From: Duganella qianjiadongensis
GTDB taxonomy: Bacteria > Pseudomonadota > Gammaproteobacteria > Burkholderiales > Burkholderiaceae_D
Assembly (NCBI RefSeq): GCF_009857915.1
Contig: NZ_WWCM01000005.1
Location: forward strand, 1-64,000
Direction: 5' to 3'
Length of the DNA: 64,000 bases
Of this stretch, positions 23,644 through 33,367 are shown in pieces. Below the pieces are notes generated by a model, which was not told the DNA's origin, searched no databases, and saw nothing but the letters and a program-made list of their open reading frames with translations. Each line of letters begins with the position of its first letter. Position 1 is the stretch's first letter. The translations under genes and the position numbers were made by a program.

Positions 23644-24465
23644 GTGTACGTTAGTGAACAAAACGCCATCCGTGCACTCTGCCGGAAGCTGTTACTGATC
23701 GCGGCGGCTTTGCTGTCGCTACCGGCATGCGCGGCGCCGGAGGGCGAGTTGCTGCAGCTTGCGTCACGGCCGAACGTCAGCCTGCCCTTGTTTTGGCGGC
23801 CCCAGCCCGGTGCCACAGCCACCTTGCTGCTGCTGCCGGGTGGTGGCGGCGGAATCGGGCCACGCAAAGACGACGGCTGGCCGGGCGGCAGAAATTTCCT
23901 GATACGTAGTGGCCAGTTATTTGCCCAGCAAGGCTTTAATATCGCCATGTTGTCGCACCCGTCGGATGTGCCGGACCTGAGCTATGCATTCCGTACCAGT
24001 GCCACGCATCTCAGGGATCTGCATGCGGCGCTGGTCCAACTGAAAGCACTTTCGGACCGGCCCATCTGGGTAGTCGGCACCAGCCGCGGTTCGATTTCCG
24101 CCACTGCACTCGCCATTGCCGAGCGTGATACACACCTGATCGATGGCCTGGTGCTGACCTCCAGCGTCACCAGCGTCAAAAAGAGTGGCGCGGTGCCCGG
24201 CCAGGACCTGAGCCAAATCCGCATACCGGTGCTGGTTATGCACCATGAATACGATGCCTGTCCAGTCTGTCAACCGCAGGATGTGCCGCTCATTATGGCT
24301 GGCCTGAAGCATGCGCCGGTGAAGAAATTTTTGCTCGTAAACGGCGGCAGCAATCCTGCCGGCAGTGTCTGCGAAGCCGAACATTGGCATGGCTACATCA
24401 ACATGGAAGCCGAAGCCGTCACTTTGATTGCCAGCTGGATCAGGCAGCCCGCAGCATCGCCTTAA
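23644..24465 (+). CDS. Exported alpha/beta-hydrolase
   Basis: 273 residues from GTG 23644, chosen because CAGGAG lies eight bases upstream and a signal peptide begins there (ALCRKLLLIAAALLSLPACAA). The hydrolase core has an oxyanion-type loop (LLLPGGGGGIG), nucleophile elbow GTSRGS (catalytic Ser), an acid around HEYDACP and a late His in AEHWHGY. It fits small dienelactone-hydrolase-like or esterase proteins of the periplasm. It follows the MFS gene by about 80 bases, so its link to that operon is possible but unproven. Confidence 0.75.
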   Translation: MYVSEQNAIRALCRKLLLIAAALLSLPACAAPEGELLQLASRPNVSLPLFWRPQPGATATLLLLPGGGGGIGPRKDDGWPGGRNFLIRSGQLFAQQGFNIAMLSHPSDVPDLSYAFRTSATHLRDLHAALVQLKALSDRPIWVVGTSRGSISATALAIAERDTHLIDGLVLTSSVTSVKKSGAVPGQDLSQIRIPVLVMHHEYDACPVCQPQDVPLIMAGLKHAPVKKFLLVNGGSNPAGSVCEAEHWHGYINMEAEAVTLIASWIRQPAASP

Positions 24466-24511
24466 GCACGGCAACACTTTAAACCAGCTTGCATGGCGGC
24501 GCCTATCCGTC

Positions 24512-27061
24512 TCAGGTTGCCGGACTGGTCTGCTCGGCTAGCGGTAGCGTCACCGTGAACGTGGTGCCCATCCCCACTTCGCTACTAACGCTGATCTGGC
24601 CATGGTGCTTGGCAATGATCTTCTTGACGATGTCCAGGCCGAGCCCGCTGCCTTCGCCTGCTGGCTTGGTGGTAAAGAAGGCCTCGAAGATGCGCTGGCG
24701 CAGGTCGGGCGGGATGCCGCAACCGGTATCGCTGATGGCAATCACGGCCTGTCCTGCCGACTGGCTGAGGTCTATGGTCAGGGTGCCATTGCCTTGCATG
24801 GCCTGCAGGGCGTTATGGATCAGATTGGTCCAGACCTGGTTGAGTTCGTCCGGCAGGCCCAGCAGCGTTTCGATCGGCTGGTAGCGGCGGATGATTTCCA
24901 CCCCGTGCTTGATCTGATTGTGATAAATCGTCAGCACGGTTTCTATGCTGTCTGCCAGATCGATAGGGCAGAAGGTGCCGCTGGTATCGATGCGCGAATA
25001 GGACTTGAGGGCAAAGATGATTTTCGCCACCCGTTCCACCGCCGTATTGATGTTGTCGGCGCCACGGATGATGGCGGACATGGCAGAGGCAGTTTCCATG
25101 ATGAAGTCGCTGGCCGGATGGCACAGCAGCGCCAGATAGTCCAGCGCATGCTGGTGTGCGCCGAGTTGCACCAGCATGGCGGCTTGCTCCCGCGCTGCGG
25201 CAATCTGATGCTGCTCCAGTGTCTGGCTGAGGGCGCGGGTGATGCTGCGCTCTTCGCGGGTGCTGAGCAGATTATTCACATTGCGCGCATGCCGGATCAG
25301 CTGCATGAACTGGTCCTGCTGGCCCTGATCCAGCATCTGGAACAGGCGCGGCAGGTTGACCATGGTGTGTTCGAGGGCGCCGACGATGGTCTGTCCGCTC
25401 GACTTGATGGCGCCGATAGGGGTGTTCACTTCATGCGCCACATTGGCCACCAGCTGGCCCAGCGTGGCCATTTTTTCCTGCTGGATGATGGTGGCCTGGG
25501 CCTGCTTGAGGGCCGCTAGTGCATCGGAATTGGCCAGCGCAATGGCGCCGTAGGCGCACAGGCTGCGCAACATGGCCGCATCGCGTTCGCCGAAGCCGGC
25601 TGTGCTATTGCTGGAAATATGGATGATGCCGAGCGCGCGGCTACCCGTCATCAGCGGTGCATACATGCTGGACGTATGCTGTTCCGCATGGATGATCACT
25701 TCGGCCTGTTCGTTCAGGCAGCGTTCGAAAGCATCGCCCGGCTGGATCTGGCGCTGCTCGGCCGGTAGCGGCTGGCCGGCCTGCAGGCCCAGTACCAGTT
25801 GCAGCGTCTGCTGATCTGGGTCCAGCCGGTATAGACGGAAACTGTCAACCTCGAGCAGCGTGTGGACATGCTGGTTCAGCGCATCGAATAGTGCGGCCTG
25901 TTCCAGATGGGCCGTTAGCTGGCGGCCTATGCTGCCGATCATTTCCAGATCGCTGGCGCGGTCTTCGGTCAGCTTGAGCAGGCTCTGGGTCTCGTCAAAC
26001 AGGCGAGCATTGTCGAGTGCGCCGGTAAGGCTGTTGGCTAATGTGCTCAATAGCGTGGCGTCTGCCGTGGTGAACGCGTGTTCACGGTCCAGATTCTGCA
26101 GCGAGATAACGCCCACGGCCTGTTCGCGCACCATCAGCGGGGCAAATAGCACGGACTTGGGTACTTCGCCGTAGATGACGACGGGATTGCCATACTGTTC
26201 GCCGAGCGCATCGATGTTCTGATTGATCATCATGATCTTGCCGGTTTCCACCACATGCTTGCGGAAGCCGATCTTGTTGATCGAAATGAGCGGATAACGG
26301 ACGTTGCGTTCGATAGAGTAGGTGAAATCGAAGTTTTCCCGCACTCTGTCGTAGAGCGCAATATCGACCACCTGGGCATCGAAGATGGCATGGATCTGGT
26401 CGCCGACGATGTCGTAGATATTCTGCTCGCGCTGGCGGTTGGCCAGCGCCGTCTGCATCTGGTTGAGCATCATCAGATTGTTGGCGCGGTCTTCCGACAG
26501 TTTCAGCAATCGCTGGGTTTCATCGTGCAGACGGGCGTTTTCCAGCGCCACTGCCAGCGTGTTGGTGACGGTTTTGAGCAGGGTCACGTCGGCGCTGGAG
26601 AAGGCATTTTCCAGATCCAGATGCTGCAGCGTGACCACTCCCGTGACACGGTCGCCGATGATCATGGGAATGAAGGCGGCACTTTTCGCCATGTCGCCGC
26701 GGATCGCAAGCGGATTGCCGTAGTCAATGGATGCCTGTGCAATGTTCTCGTTGAACAGCAATGCCTGCTTGGTTTCGATCACATGCTTGCGGAAGCCGAA
26801 CACGCCGATGGAGCAGGGCGGTGGACGCTCGTCGCGTTCGATTGCATAGGGCATATACAGCTGCTGGCCCTCGTCGTCGAGCAGGGCGATCATCACCACT
26901 TGCGCGTCGAAGATCTGCTTGATTTTCTCGCCGACGATGTTGCAGATATCGTGTATCTGCAGACGCGCGACCAGCGCTGTCTGTACATCATTGATCAGGG
27001 CAAGTTCGGCTTCGCGCTGGAACGATTGGCGCGGCAGACGCTGGACTGGGCGGTCGCTCAT
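24512..27061 (-). CDS. Soluble GAF-domain sensor histidine kinase
   Basis: 849 residues without membrane segments. Three GAF domains (about 30-170, 205-350, 385-525); the first two are internal duplicates sharing GFRKHV.ET, YGNP and NARL.DETQ.LLKL.EDRA. Then a coiled stretch, the H-box [20 protein letters not shown] (phospho-His near 560), N-box [11 protein letters not shown]1 DTGCGI and G2 [13 protein letters not shown]. It should autophosphorylate in response to a cytoplasmic ligand bound by GAF. Its ATG overlaps the stop of the response-regulator gene (ATGA), indicating translational coupling and a cognate pair. Confidence 0.85.
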   Translation of the reverse strand: MSDRPVQRLPRQSFQREAELALINDVQTALVARLQIHDICNIVGEKIKQIFDAQVVMIALLDDEGQQLYMPYAIERDERPPPCSIGVFGFRKHVIETKQALLFNENIAQASIDYGNPLAIRGDMAKSAAFIPMIIGDRVTGVVTLQHLDLENAFSSADVTLLKTVTNTLAVALENARLHDETQRLLKLSEDRANNLMMLNQMQTALANRQREQNIYDIVGDQIHAIFDAQVVDIALYDRVRENFDFTYSIERNVRYPLISINKIGFRKHVVETGKIMMINQNIDALGEQYGNPVVIYGEVPKSVLFAPLMVREQAVGVISLQNLDREHAFTTADATLLSTLANSLTGALDNARLFDETQSLLKLTEDRASDLEMIGSIGRQLTAHLEQAALFDALNQHVHTLLEVDSFRLYRLDPDQQTLQLVLGLQAGQPLPAEQRQIQPGDAFERCLNEQAEVIIHAEQHTSSMYAPLMTGSRALGIIHISSNSTAGFGERDAAMLRSLCAYGAIALANSDALAALKQAQATIIQQEKMATLGQLVANVAHEVNTPIGAIKSSGQTIVGALEHTMVNLPRLFQMLDQGQQDQFMQLIRHARNVNNLLSTREERSITRALSQTLEQHQIAAAREQAAMLVQLGAHQHALDYLALLCHPASDFIMETASAMSAIIRGADNINTAVERVAKIIFALKSYSRIDTSGTFCPIDLADSIETVLTIYHNQIKHGVEIIRRYQPIETLLGLPDELNQVWTNLIHNALQAMQGNGTLTIDLSQSAGQAVIAISDTGCGIPPDLRQRIFEAFFTTKPAGEGSGLGLDIVKKIIAKHHGQISVSSEVGMGTTFTVTLPLAEQTSPAT

Positions 27062-27570
27062 GGGCGGCCTGCGCGCAATTGGGCCAGTTCGTGCTCTTTG
27101 GCCTGCAGCGCTGCCGTGCTGGCGGCCAGTTCCTGTTGCAGTTGCAGGATCTCCTTGCGCAGCTTGGCTTCCTGATGGAAGGCCTGCAGGGCCGAGCGCA
27201 GCGTGAGCACCAGATCGGCGTTATTGAACGGCTTTTCCAGAAAGCGGTAGAGGTTGGCGTGGTTGATGGCCTTTTTGACGCCTTCCAGATCGCTCTGCCC
27301 GGTCAGCATGATCTTGACGGTGTCGGGGCTGCGCTCATGCAGCGCCACCAGCAGGGCATCGCCGCGCATATGCGGCATGATGTAGTCGGAAACAATGACA
27401 CTGACCGTGGTCCCTTCGGCGCCATATTCTTCCACGATCTCCAGCGCTTCTTCGCCGCTTTCGGCAATCTCGATGATGTTCTCGCCACCGAAAATCTTGC
27501 CTAGCAAAAGTCGCAGGGCATTCAGAACCGTTGAATCGTCATCTACGCACAAAATGACACCCTTATTCAT
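27058..27570 (-). CDS. Single-receiver response regulator with coiled-coil tail
   Basis: 170 residues: a receiver domain (acidic pocket Asp 10/Asp 11, phospho-acceptor Asp 62 in VSDYIMPHMRG, Thr 90, Lys 113) and a C-terminal coiled coil (about 128-168, KLRKEILQLQQELAAST) instead of an output domain. It probably works by protein contacts, perhaps with the kinase that follows in the same operon. GGGAGA lies before ATG 27570. The receiver is of the RpfG/HupR-like subtype by pattern. Confidence 0.85.
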   Translation of the reverse strand: MNKGVILCVDDDSTVLNALRLLLGKIFGGENIIEIAESGEEALEIVEEYGAEGTTVSVIVSDYIMPHMRGDALLVALHERSPDTVKIMLTGQSDLEGVKKAINHANLYRFLEKPFNNADLVLTLRSALQAFHQEAKLRKEILQLQQELAASTAALQAKEHELAQLRAGRP

Positions 27571-27915
27571 ACCACTGCTCTCCCTGATGCGAATTCAAGC
27601 AGTGCCCGGCAGGCCGGGCACGATTAACACCTCGGCAGTCTACCGTAATCCCGGTGGTGCCCTGCGGAAATGTTCCAAATTGTTGTTTTTGTGAGAATTG
27701 AGTAATAACTATCAAATTAATAGGGTTTTATCCTTTGCAGCCTGGAAGATAACTGTCCGGACCGCCATCCTGGCGGCGCGCGCGTGGGGGCGGAGATCCG
27801 GAATCCGTCTGCTAGCGCTGAGGCAGCAATGGTGCAGCTTGTCCCGCAAAAAAATGCAGGCGGCCGCCGCTAATCATGCTAGTGTCTTGGCGTTCGTCCT
27901 CAGACCAGAGCATCC
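27571..27915. other. Divergent promoter region
   Basis: 345 bases between the response regulator and lysR. The only structure is a perfect 20-base palindrome GTGCCCGGCAGGCCGGGCAC minus its two central bases (27602-27621), in the leader of the response-regulator mRNA. No clear operator for the LysR was found. Confidence 0.45.
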
Positions 27916-28845
27916 ATGTCGCTGCCGTCCTTCAATCTGAATCTGCTGCGTACGCTCGACGTATTGCTGGAAACCCGCAACCTCACCGGCGCGGGACGCC
28001 TGCTCGGCATGACCCAGTCCGCCGTGAGCCGGCAACTGGTGCAGCTGCGCGAGCAGTTGCGCGACCCGCTGCTCATACGCGAAGGGCAGCGCTATGTGCT
28101 GAGCGAGCGCGCCGAATCGCTGCGCGCGCCGCTCAAGGCGATGCTGGCCGATATGGCGGCCCTGATGGATGGCCCGCGGTTTGATCCGGCATTATGTACC
28201 CGTCAGTTCGTAATTTCCGGTTCGGACTATATTGCCGACCATATGCTGCCGGAAGTGATGGCGGTACTTGGTGCGCAGGCGCCCGGCGTGCGGGTAACTT
28301 TCCGGATGTGGGAGTCTGGTCACTATCGCCTGCTGGCCGACGAAGGCGTGGATCTGGTGCCCACCGTTGCCCATATCCTGCCGGACAGCCTGCACGGGCG
28401 CGCCATGGGCGAGGATAGCCCGGTGTGCGCCATGCGCGCCGGCCATCCGCTGGCGGGGCAGGCCCTGAGCTTGCAGGATTATGCCTGTGCCGACCATCTC
28501 GACATCGGTGGTGGTGGCGACAAGAGCAGCTTTATCGATCAGCAGCTGGCCCGCGCCGGTCTGGTGCGCCGGGTGCGTCTGAATGTGCCGTTTTACAGTA
28601 CGGCTTTGCGTCTGCTGGCCGCGAATGACCTGCTGCTTACGATACCGGAGCATGTGGCGGTGGCTTTTGCCCGTCAGGCAGCTATCGTCTGGAGCCCGCT
28701 GCCGCTGGACGCGCATACTTACCGCTACTGGCTGCTGTGGCATGCGCGCAGTCAGCATGACCCGGCGCACCAATGGTTGCGTAACCTCGTGCATCAGGTG
28801 CTGTTCCAGTCCATCCATGGCGTGAGCCAGTTCCAGCGGGTTTAG
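27916..28845 (+). CDS. LysR-family transcriptional regulator
   Basis: 309 residues. HTH at the start (FNLNLLRTLDVLLETRNLTG, LGMTQSAVSRQLVQLREQL), with the NodD/SyrM-like pattern PLLIREGQRYVLSERAESL and a PBP2-type effector domain (FVISGSDYIADHMLPEVMA). The subtype resembles regulators of aromatic or toxin metabolism. It is followed on the same strand by the DoxX-like gene 90 bases later, its most likely target. Confidence 0.85.
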   Translation: MSLPSFNLNLLRTLDVLLETRNLTGAGRLLGMTQSAVSRQLVQLREQLRDPLLIREGQRYVLSERAESLRAPLKAMLADMAALMDGPRFDPALCTRQFVISGSDYIADHMLPEVMAVLGAQAPGVRVTFRMWESGHYRLLADEGVDLVPTVAHILPDSLHGRAMGEDSPVCAMRAGHPLAGQALSLQDYACADHLDIGGGGDKSSFIDQQLARAGLVRRVRLNVPFYSTALRLLAANDLLLTIPEHVAVAFARQAAIVWSPLPLDAHTYRYWLLWHARSQHDPAHQWLRNLVHQVLFQSIHGVSQFQRV

Positions 28846-28935
28846 GTATTCTCATTTTGCATGGTGGCTATGCGATATCATGTGCTGCTTTCATGGCGAG
28901 GCGCCCCTATACTGCCGTCTCACAAGGAGCGCACC

Positions 28936-29802
28936 ATGCAGATCGTCCATCGACTTTATACTCCCCAGAGTGCAGGTATCGACCTGCTGCGGCTGGTTCT
29001 ATGCGGCATGATATTCACCCATGGCTTCGAGCGCTTGTGGAGCGCCAGCCCCGTGCTAGGCCAGTACCTGAGCACGCTTGGTTTCCCGCTCGGGCCCTGG
29101 CTGGCGCAACTGATCAGTGTATTCGAGGTAGCGGGGGCGCTGCTGCTGGCGGCGCGCTGTCTGGTCGTGCCGATAGCAGCACTGTTCATCCTGTTGTACC
29201 TGTGCAGCATATTGCTGTTTCATCGCTACCTAGGGTTCTGGGTGATAGGCCCTAGCGACAACGGCTGGGAACTGAGCCTGATGCTGTGTGCGGCGTCGTT
29301 TGCCGTACTATGCGACGGCCTGGCCGAACGCCTGCCGGCCAGCTACCGGCGCATAGGCATGGATGTGCTGCGCGTTCTGCTGTGCAGCTGCATCTTCGCG
29401 CACGGCGCCCATCGCTTGCTGACCGGGCACAGCAATGTTCTGGGCGATATACTCACCGAAAAAGGTTTCCCGTTCGGGCTGGAAATTATCATCGGAGTGA
29501 ATCTGGTTGAGACCGTAGGCACGGCCCTGATCGCCATGCGCCTGATGGTATTTCCTGTCAGTCTGTTACTGATCTGCTTCTACGTGGTGGGCATAGTCTG
29601 GTTCCACTGGCACTGGGGTTTTTTCATCGTTGCACCCGGCGATCTGAGGTGGACGGCGGAAGGCTGGGGCTGGGAATACAGTCTGCTGCTCATTACCTGT
29701 CTGGTGGCTACGTGCTGGGATAACCGCAGCGCGCCGTTGCGCTGGATAGCGCGTCGTCCTCGCGCCGATGGTGGCAGCCATTACTCGACCCGGCGCCACT
29801 GA
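28936..29802 (+). CDS. Tandem DoxX-like membrane protein
   Basis: 288 residues from ATG 28936 (AAGGAG upstream). About eight hydrophobic segments in two similar halves. GIDLLRLVLCGMIFTHGFER ... LGFPLG (about 14-58) is repeated as GMDVLRVLLCSCIFAHGAHR ... KGFPFG (about 142-186), and each half ends with an FHxxxGFxVxxPxDxxWE-like segment. Each half corresponds to one DoxX/DoxD-type four-helix unit (about 130 residues), so this is an internal gene duplication. DoxX proteins are inner-membrane redox-linked proteins; the exact role is unknown. Confidence 0.75.
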   Translation: MQIVHRLYTPQSAGIDLLRLVLCGMIFTHGFERLWSASPVLGQYLSTLGFPLGPWLAQLISVFEVAGALLLAARCLVVPIAALFILLYLCSILLFHRYLGFWVIGPSDNGWELSLMLCAASFAVLCDGLAERLPASYRRIGMDVLRVLLCSCIFAHGAHRLLTGHSNVLGDILTEKGFPFGLEIIIGVNLVETVGTALIAMRLMVFPVSLLLICFYVVGIVWFHWHWGFFIVAPGDLRWTAEGWGWEYSLLLITCLVATCWDNRSAPLRWIARRPRADGGSHYSTRRH

Positions 29803-29869
29803 TGTAGCAGGCGCTCGAAGCCAGGTATTTTGCGGGGCGGCGGAACTTGTCCAGAGTGCCGCCTATCCC

Positions 29870-32800
29870 TCACTCCTTGCAGTAATAATGTCCCTTGTTG
29901 TCCACCACGCTCGCCGACGGCAGCTTGCTGCCGACTTTGATGCAGGCGCCATACCAGATGTTGGAATCGAATGGCGTGGTCAGGTAATTCTCGGAGGTCT
30001 GCCCCGGATCTATCCACCATGTGTGGGTGTAGAACAGCTTGTCAGGCTGCGAGGCGCAGATGCCGCCCGACGATCCCGGAACCAGCGCCGACTTGTCATG
30101 GCAGGTCATGATGTAGACCTGTGCCGAGCAGGTATTGGTGATTTTCCAGGCCCTATCATCCACACCTTGCGAGAAGCGCAGGCAAGACGCACCCGAAGAG
30201 CCGCTATTGGGTGAGGTGGCGGTGACGCCATGGCTGGTGACGGGCGTGGTGCCGGTGCCGCCGGAACCGCCGGCACCGCCGCCGGGCGTGGTGGTCGGAG
30301 GCGCGTTCGGTATCAGGCCGCAGCTGGAGGCGATCGAGGTATAAATCGGGCAGGTAGCGCCGGGGCGGGGTGGTGGTGAAGTGAATTCCCACGAGTAAGG
30401 CTGGCTCAGATGTTTGCCGTCCTTGGTTTTGACCGTGGTGCCGAGCGTAGCGCGGTAGGCCGTGTTTGACAGGAATCCGCCAGTCGGCGCCGCAATCAGG
30501 CGGTTACTAGACACATTGGTCAGCACCGTGGCCGGTTTATCGTCAGTGACATTGTAGATCTGGATCGCGCCGGCACCTAAGGTGCTGGCATCCATCTGGT
30601 TGGCAAGGAAATCGACCACGACGGTGTCGAAATAGTCGTAGTTGACGTGCAGCGGATCGCTGCTCGCTACGCCCACCGGTGCGACAGTAAAACCGCGGTC
30701 GAAATGCAGCGACAGTTTGGTCTGGTCGGTCGAAATGGTAGCGGCCGGATAGTCCTTGGGGCCCATGCGCGGATTGAGCTCAAGAATGTAGTCGCCCTGC
30801 ACATCGGATTGCGGCGTGACCAGCATCGAGTAGCGCCCTAAGGCGGTAGGCGAAGGCACGTTTTCGATCCTTACCGAGGCTGGAACCTCCTTGCCGGCTG
30901 CAGTTTTCAGCGTTGCTGTGGCGTAGTCCGGGCGTAGTTCGAGGTTAAACCGGAGATAGGCGATCAACGGGTCGCCAAACTTGGACGGGCGCGCCGTGGT
31001 GGGGCCATAGTAGGTAATCCGCAAGGCGTCGCCATTGGTATTCGGACTGGCGCACTGGTTGAGCTTGACGTACACGGAATTGCAGCCGGTGACGGCTGGT
31101 ACGCATTGCCCGGCGCCCACATCGACTTCATTGGCAGCGCAATTGCCGGGTACGATGCACTGGCTGTTTATCAACTGCGCAGGCGCAGCGCATGTCGGCG
31201 GTGGTGGCGGCAGGATCACGCACTGTCCGTTCTGCTTGACACTAGGCGGCTGACACACCAGATTGGGGTCGGGCAGGGCAGGACAGCGTCCGCTGTTGGC
31301 CGCTACCCCGCCAGCGCATTTGCCGGGGGCGGTGTCGAATACCAGAACCGGGGCATTGCGCTGGGCTTTCGAGCCGTCGCCCAGTTCGTAGTATTCGTTG
31401 CGGCCCCAGGCCCAGATCGTGCCGTTGTCTTTTAGCGCTAGCGCATGGTAGGCGCCTGCGGCGATACTGACCACATGGTCTAGCACTTTCACCGGCTGCC
31501 CCTGATTGGTGGTGCTGCCATCGCCGAGCTGGCCGAAGTAGTTCGAGCCCCAGGTCCATAAGGTGTGGTCGGCTTTGAGCGCCATGCCGAACGCTGTGCC
31601 AGCGGCCACTGCAATATAGCCGGAACCAATCTGCCTAGCGGCGGTGCTGTAATCAACTTTGCTGCCATCGCCCAACTGGCCGTCCAAATTCCTGCCCAAA
31701 GTCCAGAGCGTGCCATCATTTTTCAGGATGACATAGAAGCTGGCACCGGCTGCAGCTTGCTTGACATTGGTGGCCAGCGTCATGGGACTTGTAATCAGTG
31801 CAGTGCCGTCGACGCTGATCAGACGCAGGTAATCCGGACCCCAAGTGACCAGGCTGCCATCGTAACGGATGGCGGCGTTCGCGCCCGCGAGCACCGTGCG
31901 TACGCCATCCATGAAGGCGGTGGGAGCAATATGGTCGGTCGCAGGTGCGCCGAGAATAGTGTGGGTTCCATTGTAACCCCAGCCACCGAGCTGACCACTC
32001 GCGGAAACAGCGAGCGTCGCTCCTCCGATGGAGATATCACTGAATCCGATCAAGCCTGTGGCGACGGGACTGAGGTAATACTGCGCAGTTTTGTTGGGGC
32101 CAAATTGTCCAGATGAATTATCGCCCCACATGTACAGGTCGCCATTTGCAGCCAGAGCCGCAAAGGTTGCGCCATTGCCTGCGACATACAGGCGCGCATA
32201 AGGCGTATCACTGATCTTAGTGGGGGTGGTTGCGCCGTTTACCACTAACGCGTAGAGCCCCCACGCCCATGTGGTGCCATCGCTCTTCTGCACCAGCCCG
32301 CCTGCACCGGCTAGCAGCTGGGTTTGCTGGTCTAGCGGCAGCCCGGCAGTCAGTACGGTCGTTACGCCGTTCATGCGTGCCTGATCGGCTGCAGTGTCCG
32401 AGTTGTTGCTGACTTTGGAAAGCGCATCGCGCACCGAAGCGGTGGCGCTAATGCCGGAATAGGCATTCACGGTTGCCGTACTGGTCAGGGAATTGGTGAA
32501 ATCGGCGGCGACACGGGTCTTTTTATTAATCAGATCGAGGTCCGTGCTGAGCGCGCCCGCCATCAGCGACAGCACTGCATTGGCGCGCGTAATAGCGCCG
32601 CGCTGAATCACGCCGACCCAGAAGGCTTTTCCTGATGCATCGGGTTCACGATTGAACAGATTGCGGTAGATCGCGGTAATAAACTCGTCCGTGCTTCCCG
32701 GGTACAGATCATTGGATTCCTGACTATTGCCGAAACTGTCGATGACCTGAGCGATGCTGGGGTTGCTGTCGTAGGCCTTGCGTAGTCCGGGAATGTCGGT

Positions 32801-33049
32801 CGGCGCGTTCAGGTCGCGCAGCAGGCGTTCGTAATACAGCAGCCCGGCCGGATCGGCTGGGCGGCCGAAGTAGCCTACATAAATCTGCTGCAAAGCGCTT
32901 TCATAGACGGTGGGCGAGACAGTCGCCGATCCCTGCGCCTTGCGGGCCGTACCGGCAAAACCTGATGTCGCGGTCTGGTCGCCTCCGCAGCCAGCGAGGA
33001 ATAGGGCAGCCGCTAGGCTCAGGCAAGTCGCATAGTGGGGACGTAACAT
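29870..33049 (-). CDS. Large lipoprotein with DUF4214 and RCC1-type repeats
   Basis: 1059 residues from ATG 33049, where the lipobox LFLAGC (Cys 21) begins. Domains in order: DUF4214 (about 45-190, IYVGYFGRPADPAGLLYYERLL and NLFNREPDASGKAFWVG), RCC1-type beta-propeller repeats (about 245-580; DGTLWTLGRNLDGQLGDGS and TLWTWGSNYFGQLGDGST), a short Cys-rich linker, a long beta-rich Ig-like region (690-915), a Gly/Pro linker, and a Cys-containing C-terminal domain of about 100 residues with WKITNTCSAQVYIMTCHDKS. A surface-exposed adhesin or binding protein is likely. Preceded by no obvious Shine-Dalgarno. Confidence 0.75.
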   Translation of the reverse strand: MLRPHYATCLSLAAALFLAGCGGDQTATSGFAGTARKAQGSATVSPTVYESALQQIYVGYFGRPADPAGLLYYERLLRDLNAPTDIPGLRKAYDSNPSIAQVIDSFGNSQESNDLYPGSTDEFITAIYRNLFNREPDASGKAFWVGVIQRGAITRANAVLSLMAGALSTDLDLINKKTRVAADFTNSLTSTATVNAYSGISATASVRDALSKVSNNSDTAADQARMNGVTTVLTAGLPLDQQTQLLAGAGGLVQKSDGTTWAWGLYALVVNGATTPTKISDTPYARLYVAGNGATFAALAANGDLYMWGDNSSGQFGPNKTAQYYLSPVATGLIGFSDISIGGATLAVSASGQLGGWGYNGTHTILGAPATDHIAPTAFMDGVRTVLAGANAAIRYDGSLVTWGPDYLRLISVDGTALITSPMTLATNVKQAAAGASFYVILKNDGTLWTLGRNLDGQLGDGSKVDYSTAARQIGSGYIAVAAGTAFGMALKADHTLWTWGSNYFGQLGDGSTTNQGQPVKVLDHVVSIAAGAYHALALKDNGTIWAWGRNEYYELGDGSKAQRNAPVLVFDTAPGKCAGGVAANSGRCPALPDPNLVCQPPSVKQNGQCVILPPPPPTCAAPAQLINSQCIVPGNCAANEVDVGAGQCVPAVTGCNSVYVKLNQCASPNTNGDALRITYYGPTTARPSKFGDPLIAYLRFNLELRPDYATATLKTAAGKEVPASVRIENVPSPTALGRYSMLVTPQSDVQGDYILELNPRMGPKDYPAATISTDQTKLSLHFDRGFTVAPVGVASSDPLHVNYDYFDTVVVDFLANQMDASTLGAGAIQIYNVTDDKPATVLTNVSSNRLIAAPTGGFLSNTAYRATLGTTVKTKDGKHLSQPYSWEFTSPPPRPGATCPIYTSIASSCGLIPNAPPTTTPGGGAGGSGGTGTTPVTSHGVTATSPNSGSSGASCLRFSQGVDDRAWKITNTCSAQVYIMTCHDKSALVPGSSGGICASQPDKLFYTHTWWIDPGQTSENYLTTPFDSNIWYGACIKVGSKLPSASVVDNKGHYYCKE

Positions 33050-33367
33050 GGGCGTCGGCGGGGTAAAAGATAAATATTTGACATTATCTCGCAGTTGACC
33101 AGACCACCATCCAGTAGTGCCCGCTCTCCTTATCCGTCCGATACCTAAAGGCCTTCTATCGTCCGTCATTTGCTTGCAAATTACTAGCTTCGAGTCTTCA
33201 GCCCTTTTGCTGGCTGTACATCCGTCCCGCTTCCCGGCCGGCTCGGCCAGATGTGCATGGACCGTGGTTTTTGCTGTCCTACTACATTAAGTTGCTTTAC
33301 TATAAGCAAGTAAACCATATTGCATTATTTCACGCCCCGGAATAGGCCAGAAGTCAGGACCCGCACC
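33050..33367. other. Divergent promoter region
   Basis: About 320 bases between the RCC1 lipoprotein and the hybrid kinase. A small hairpin TTGCTT/AAGCAA (33292-33309) with loop TACTAT lies 60 bases before the kinase gene. No other signal seen. Confidence 0.4.
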
